Assembly: GCA_958450325.1 (NCBI GenBank)
Contig: OY288243.1
Location: forward strand, 52,541,878 to 52,605,877
Source of the DNA: Agrostemma githago
Lineage: Eukaryota > Streptophyta > Magnoliopsida > Caryophyllales > Caryophyllaceae
Reading direction: 5' to 3'
Length of the DNA: 64,000 bases
Shown here: positions 58,374 to 64,000 of the stretch, in pieces
Layout: every line of letters begins with the position of its first letter
Numbering within the stretch: position 1 is the first letter of the stretch
Translations under genes and position numbers: made by a program
The notes under the pieces: model-generated
Told to the model about the DNA's origin: nothing
Database searches by the model: none
What the model saw: the letters and a program-made list of their open reading frames with translations, nothing else

Positions 58374-59200
58374 CACGTACGTACCTTTACGTCTATTTAC
58401 TACTCCTCAAACCTTTCATCTTATTAGTCTATTTTACTTACTACACTTATTATTTTACTTTTTATTATTTTAGTAAGGTCAGAACCTAACTAATTTATTT
58501 TCTTTTGTATGGGGAAACGTATCGTTCTAGAAGAAGAAGGAGACGATATTCCCAGTTTAGACGACATCATCGACCCAAACAATCTTTAGTTTTTAATATC
58601 ATTAATAAATAGTAGCTATTAAGGTAACCAAACTTTTCTTTTAACAACATTTTGTGTATATATATATAAGTATATTTATGTTACTAACTTAATAATTTGC
58701 TTAATTAAATATTTATGCTTATTTGTATGACTAAATTACTTATGTATATAAAAAATATTACTTGATATTTTATGCATGTTATATATTTTGTTTATGTCTA
58801 AATTTAACTTAACTAAATTATCACTTGTTAAATTTATTTATCATCTTTACATTTCTGCTTATTTGAGAAGCTAATAAAATGGGTAAAAGAACCTAAACAG
58901 AGTAAAATTTACTTACGATATGTTAAATTCATGTTAATTGTACTTTTATGTGTTATTTATGTTCTTATACTTATAAACTCCATTTTATATTATTTGTTCA
59001 TCGTGTTAAATTTTTACTTACTTATAGTATGTTCATGTTTAAATTGGTTTAATACTTTTATTGTTTATTTACGGATGTAATTTTACTCCACTTGTGTTTT
59101 TATAAAGTATAAACTTACAATTACGTTTTTTATAATAAATAAATTTAATTTATTCTGAAACTTTTATACGACAATCATAATTAAACATGTGGGTTCATTT
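58374..59200. other. AT-rich spacer between LINE and MULE
   Basis: A tiny open frame at 58510-58590 encodes MGKRIVLEEEGDDIPSLDDI plus six residues. Its acidic content makes it look like the tail of a real protein, but no upstream exon was found. The rest is AT-rich without coding signature. Confidence 0.4.
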
Positions 59201-59858
59201 ATAAATGGGTATTTTGTCGAAAGGCACCTAACATTTAGGCTTTCTATAGAAAAGGCACCTTAAGTTTTTTTTGGCCCAAAAGCACCTAAAATTCTCAATT
59301 TTTTGTTTAAAGGCACCAAATACCAATTTCCGTCAAAAAAGTACAAATACACGTTAGAATTGACGGATGTACTATACTCTTCTTAATACACTAAATATAC
59401 GTACACTCTTCTATCTATCTCCTCCCCTAATCAACCAATACACTAAATATACGTATACTCTTCTATCTATCTCCTCCCCTAATAACCAATACCCTGATCA
59501 ACTATTCTTCTTGATTTCCACCAAAAAAAACTCTTCCTCTTCACTTGCATGTTTTATAAAAATTCATAATCAAGCTCCATTGCTCAATCGGTAAGTCTCT
59601 ATTATGATTCTTTATCTTTAAGTAAATAATCACCTAAATCATCAACAAAATAAATTTCATTTTTGAGTTCAATTTCATTTTTTAGGTTAGCTACCCTAAT
59701 TTTCGAGTATAATTTTGAAGTATGGGTTCATTATTGTTAATTTTCAAGTATCGACAACAAACCCTAACTTTGGAGCATACCCTAATTGTTAATTATTATT
59801 GTCAATTCATTTTTTTTATTAACCATTTTTATTTCATTGTTTATGTGTATCTTATAGG

Positions 59859-62800
59859 ATGACTACTTATACTGCTAATTTGAGGATATATCATGATGGG
59901 CACTTCGAAACAAAAAGATGGATTACTAATTATGTTAGAGGGGCTTTAATTTTGAAATTTGAGGAATATGGGCTTTGCTACTCTAAGTTGATGCTAATAG
60001 TAAAGAATGTGTTGAAATGTAAGAATGGTGAGGTGTGGTTTAGGAGGAAGGGACTTAGTCTTTATGTGGGTAGGAAAAAAATTGTCGATGATAGAGACAT
60101 TGACTCATTGATGGAAACAAAAGATCAAGAAGGTTTTATTAATTTGTATGTCCTTGATGGGGACCATGTAGGGAATTTTGTTGAGCCTTTTAAAAAGAAA
60201 AAAACAGTTGGAGGCATTAATAATGTTGGGACCATAGATTCTTTTCTTGGGCAAGTGGGAACCTCTACTTTAACACCTTCACACTTTTCCCCAACCAGAA
60301 AAAACATTTAGGTCAAAAATACCTTTTGTAAGGCCTTTGCAACATAAGGAAAACACAGAAAAAAGGGGAGATAGAGAGGAAGAAACCCCAGTGAGGGTGA
60401 GAAAGAGGGATCCAACAGTGAGATTGAGAAAGAGGTAGAAAGTAGTGATCCATCTGATGAAGATGTAGAGCTTAGTGAGGATGATTTTAATGATGATGAT
60501 GACGAACTATTTTTTCAGTATGTGGATGATGATCAGGATACAGTCAATGGTAGCTCACAACAAAATTAACTGATGACTTGTTTTCTGATCAAGATGAGGA
60601 TGAGTTGATTTCTAATCAAGATGAGCTTGGTAGTGATGATGGATCTGATGAGGATGATGATTTGCTTGGAAAAGATAAGGTTTACCCTGTTTTTATCCAA
60701 GAAGTAGACTTTCAAAGATCAGTGGAGTTGAGTTTGGGTTTGAGATTACCCACAAAGAAAATACTAAGGAAGGCTATTAGACATCGTGCAATAGAACAAG
60801 GGTATAACTACTACATTGTGCACAGTGATAGGAAGAGGGTGTGCATTTACTGTAAACATAGGTGTGAGTGTCCATGGATAAAGGGACAAGCTAAGTTAGG
60901 TAAGTGTAAGTGTTCAAGCTCGGTAAGGAAGTGTGAATTCAAATTGGATGCCAAAAAGGTAGTTGCAGAAGAAACCTTTCAAATAATGGGATTGAGTTTG
61001 CAACATAGATGTGGGTGGCAAGATATCAACTCTAAGGTGTCTTCTAAATACTTGGCTAAGAGGTACTTAGACTACTTTAGAATTGATCCGGGATGGAAGA
61101 TCGATGTGTTCTAAAAGAAGGTCATGTTAGACCTTGGAGTTGAGATTGGGTACTACAAAGCCTATTATGCAAAAGAGAAGGCCTTGAAACTGATTTTTGG
61201 GGTTGCATCTGATGAATATAAAAGAGTTTGGGACTACGCTGCAACCTTGAAGAAATACGACAGTGGCACTTCAGTTTATGTGAAGCTTGCAAATATTGAG
61301 AGGCCACCACTGGTATTTGAGAGGATGTATATGTGCTTCGATGCATGTAAGAAGGGGTTATTGAAGGGTGTAGACCATTATTTGGGTTGGATGGCTGTCA
61401 TTTGAAGGGACCTCACCCTGGTCAGCTCTTAACTGTTGTGGAAAAGGACGGTAATTGTAATATATTTCCCGTTGCTTGGGCGGTTGTTGAAGTAGAGAAC
61501 AAAGAGACTTGGGTATGGTTCCTTAAACATTTAGTAAAAGATATTGAGGAGATTGCTAGCATGGTGACATTTATGTTGGATAGACAAAAGGTAAGACCTT
61601 TCATTATTCACATGCACCTTATATTAACTTATTTCAGTTTATGTGACTAATGCCTTATGAAACCCCACATTCTTAGGGTCTCTTGGAGTCATTGAATAAA
61701 GTGGTTCCAAAAGCGGAATCAAGATAATGTATCGGACACATTTGGACCAATTTCAAACAGAAATTTCCTGGTGAAGCATTCAAACAATCATTTTGGAGGT
61801 TTGCAAGAGCCTATACTGTGGTAAAATGAACTTATTTTTACATCTTTACTCATTTCTTTTGCTCAAAAACATCTTAAATTTATTTCTCTTTGTCAAAAAG
61901 CACCTTAAGTTTGTTTTACTTGTCAGAAACCACGTTAGGTTCTCAATTATTTGTCTTCAGGCACCTTACATTCTCAATTATTTATCTTATTGCACCAGGG
62001 TGAGTATGAATCGCATATGGAAGTTATTAAGGGTATGTCCCTTCAAACCCATGGCTATCTTACTGGAATACCAACTTCCAACTGGTGTAGACATGCATTT
62101 TCAGCAAATTGTACCTCAGGTATGCTATTGAACAATTGTTGTGAGAGCTACAATAATGTTCTTAGAAAGTGTCGGGATAAATTTGTTTTGAGTATGACGG
62201 AGTGGATGAGGAGATACAAAATGTAAAGGTTGTATGAGAAGAGAGTAGGGGTGTAGAAGTATGAGGGTAGGATCATGCCTTCTGTTGTAAAACAACTATC
62301 CGGTGTATCGATGCTCAGTAAAAGTTGTAGGTCATTCCAATCCGGCCCAATGCAATTTGAAGTTGAATGCAATAATGATAGGTTTGTGGTGAATTTCGAA
62401 CAAAAGACTTGTGGTTGTAATAAGTGGAAGATAAGTGATATTCCTTGTCCACATGCTTTTGTATGCATAATGAAGAAAAGGCTTGAACCCAAGGACTTTG
62501 TTCACCAAGCATTTAGTAAAAATATGTATTTGAAGGCATATGGTGGAACAATCAGCCCTCTACCAGGTCCTAAACAGTGGGAAAAGACTTATAATCTTCA
62601 GCCAAACCCACCCGCATTTAGAAAGATGCCAGGTAGACCAAGCCTAAAAAATAGAATAAAGGAAGTTGGAGAGAAGGAGGAGAAGCAATTAGTGAAAAAA
62701 AGAAGACCAAGAAGAAATGTGGGAACTGTGGACAAATGGGTCACAACTAAAAGGGTTGTAGGAACCCAACTGTAGAACAACCACCGAGAAGGAAAAATGC

Positions 62801-62970
62801 GACACCGCGAAGTGGAACTACATCAATGCATGGTCAGGTGCTACATAATCTCTCATTAAGCGTACAAGTTGTACTTAGTGCCTTCAACTATTATAATCTC
62901 ATTAATACTCTTGTTTTGTGCTTTTACTACGTAGGAGGAGATGGCTTTAACACAAAATCATCCACAATGA
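59859..62970 (+). pseudogene. MuDR-type transposase pseudogene (mudrA-like)
   Basis: The protein order is as in plant MULE transposases. An N-terminal PB1-like part (59859-60311; NLRIYHDGHFETKRWITNYV) is followed by an acidic stretch. Then come a DNA-binding region (60578-61114; CIYCKHRCECPWIK), the catalytic core (LDGCHLKGPHPGQLLTVVEK at about 61390, MLDRQK at 61573, KETWVWFLKHL), a SWIM zinc finger (CGCNKWKISDIPCPH, about 62412-62460) and a CX2CX4HX4C knuckle (CGNCGQMGHN, then KGC). The DDE core assignment is family knowledge. Introns fit at 61591-61676, 61821-61998 and 62838-62934 (GT...AG), the last ending in a 12-codon exon to TGA at 62970. At least six lesions break it: frameshifts near 60305, 60440-60570, 61368 and 62710, and stops in ESR-CIGH, YKM-RLY and HN-KGC. 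Confidence 0.85.
61821..61998 (+). repeat. Intron 2 of transposase carrying terminal-like 30-bp repeats
   Basis: Four to five units with the pattern (C)ACCTTAMRTT followed by TCTCAATTATTTGTC or a variant fill the intron. They match the unit style at 59217-59330, where CACCTTAAGTT and AATTCTCAATTTTTTGTTT occur. Confidence 0.65.
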
Positions 62971-63472
62971 AGCTAATCTCAAGTGCTTGGAGATGTTGCA
63001 AAATGGTGTACTTAACTAGCCATGAATGGCTTAATATGAATTGTGTAATATTTTGCTAAACTGATGTTGTATTAGTCATGAATGGGTTAGCATGGATTAT
63101 GTACCTTTTGATGTAGTATATAGCTAAACTTATGTAGTATTTGCTGAAATTTTCAACAACTCATGATGTAATTGATTTACTACAATGCATCATTCAGCAT
63201 GTAGTTGCAATGACAATATGATGTTAATTTCTACTGTGGCATTACATATTGTTCAACTACAATTAAAGTTGCATCAAAGGAAAGACTTGAACGTAATAAC
63301 ATCGTGCACATTTTTTGGGAAAATGTAAATACTTATATTATCTTAAAACTCATTACAAGCACATTCCAAACTCATTACCTTAAAACTCAAACTAAGCTTT
63401 GCTTACAAACATACAAGTAGTTTAGATACCATTTTGTCGGATCCACATGTTTTAACGTAAACAAGGGGCGAA
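62971..63472. other. Spacer between transposase pseudogene and GRF gene
   Basis: AT-rich, with a loosely repeated 'catgaatggnttannatgnatt' near 63020-63100. No coding frame of note. Confidence 0.4.
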
Positions 63473-63877
63473 CTAAAATCGACTAAACAGCATAAAAATG
63501 ACGACAAAAGCTAATCCCAATACAACTTTGGTCTTCTTTGTTTCCTTTTTCAACAAGTTCATCTCTCTCCCCATCTCGTCAATATTGTTCTTCATTTCAT
63601 TTGTGTACTCAAATCCTTGTTTCACTTGATTAATCTCATTCTTCAGCGACTTATTTTCTTTTATCAAGCCGTTTATCACACTCCTTTGCCAATAGGTCAT
63701 ATCGACATCAACCCACTTAAAAAACGAACATCCACGCAAACCGGTCTCTCCATTATAAAACTTGCATGTCATAAATCTCCTACCCGGATTTTGTTATATC
63801 CATGATGTTTTCATGGCCACTGGAATGCCACAACAACATTTAATTGTTTGTTGAGAGGAATAACCTGAGGTTGACAT
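63473..63877 (-). pseudogene. GRF-type zinc-finger protein with C-terminal membrane segment, one stop
   Basis: From an ATG at 63877 the frame reads MSTSGYSSQQ, then CCCGIPVAMKTSW, a TAA at 63794-63796, then QNPGRRFMTCKF and GLRGCSFFKWVD. This is the GRF zinc finger (CXCG, PGRRF, C, CGFFKW pattern) of small plant proteins often near or within transposons. It is followed by a coiled-coil-like stretch and a hydrophobic C-terminus (VVLGLAFVVIFMLF) that looks like a membrane anchor. The stop is the only disruption, so it may be a recent pseudogene. Confidence 0.75.
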
Positions 63878-64000
63878 GTTTGATTGAGAAAATACAAAAG
63901 TTAAAAAAATGTTTTCGGGTGGGAGACTAGAGTTTTATTGAGAAAGAGGAAGGGTTTTTTTTTGGGGAAATCGGGAAGAATGAGAGTATGAGTTAAGGTA
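63878..64000. other. AT-rich right edge
   Basis: No feature recognised; probably the promoter side of the GRF gene. Confidence 0.3.

Larger units (their letters stand above)
59200..62970 (+). mobile_element. MuDR-type (MULE) transposon, right end beyond recognised sequence
   Basis: A transposase pseudogene of MuDR type (59859-62970) is preceded by a region (59217-59330) with degenerate 30-bp units containing AAAGGCACCTAA, which may be the terminal or subterminal part. The exact 5' end and terminal inverted repeats were not determined; GGGTATTTTG at about 59205 is a candidate start. A GRF zinc-finger gene follows on the other strand and could belong to the same or a neighbouring element. Confidence 0.7.

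Overview
The window looks like plant nuclear heterochromatin. Nearly all of it can be assigned to transposable elements, many nested inside one another. There is no bacterial-style gene organisation, and I found no host gene with an intact reading frame. The retroelement types (Tat/Ogre-like Ty3/gypsy elements with long LTRs, TGTAAC-type solo LTRs, a plant L1 LINE with a zf-RVT C-terminus, CACTA and MuDR-type DNA transposons) point to a flowering plant, probably a eudicot. The exact species cannot be read from the sequence. All similarities were judged by eye, without alignments or searches.

Layout. (1) 1-9211: forward non-autonomous Tat/Ogre-like element 1. Its 5' LTR is cut by the window edge, it has a 25-bp minisatellite, and it encodes a Gag lacking the capsid core. 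(2) 9212-14424: element 1 sits in an LTR of another family. A second LTR of that family (10905-14424, inverted, duplication CCACT) lies 158 bp further on. (3) 14425-16836: spacer with one CACTA terminus (ends 15259). (4) 16837-27177: complete reverse element 2 with duplication ATATG and a broken gag, inserted in a CACTA element. The right side of that CACTA (27178-29349) carries Ulp1-protease-like exons, subterminal repeats and a CACTA end. (5) 29350-33233 plus 44868-48994: a decayed once-autonomous Tat-lineage element in reverse, with Gag, protease, part of RT, RNase H and the start of a second RNase H. The CACTA element cuts its second RNase H and element 4 (33234-44867) interrupts its gag. 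(6) 49081-58373: L1-type LINE on the minus strand with 16-bp target-site duplications, itself invaded by two solo LTRs (50741-52901 and 53344-55574). (7) 58374-64000: AT-rich spacer, then a MuDR-type (MULE) transposase pseudogene with introns, and a broken GRF zinc-finger gene on the opposite strand.

The most interesting pattern is in the LTRs of the Tat-like elements. They carry pairs of 12-bp self-complementary words (ACTCGATCGAGT and variants) with fixed 9-, 10- or 11-bp spacers, in two clusters. One cluster lies just upstream of the TATA box and the other 1.2-1.5 kb downstream. Several pairs whose members are not themselves palindromic are exact reverse complements of each other, which suggests selection for hairpins. 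Related LTRs use a different self-complementary word (AGGCGCCT) in corresponding places. An 18-bp block downstream of the TATA box is conserved in four otherwise divergent LTR types. The gag genes of the non-autonomous elements have lost complementary parts (capsid core in element 1, zinc knuckle in elements 2 and 4), so these elements would have depended on an autonomous relative such as the decayed one in the same window.
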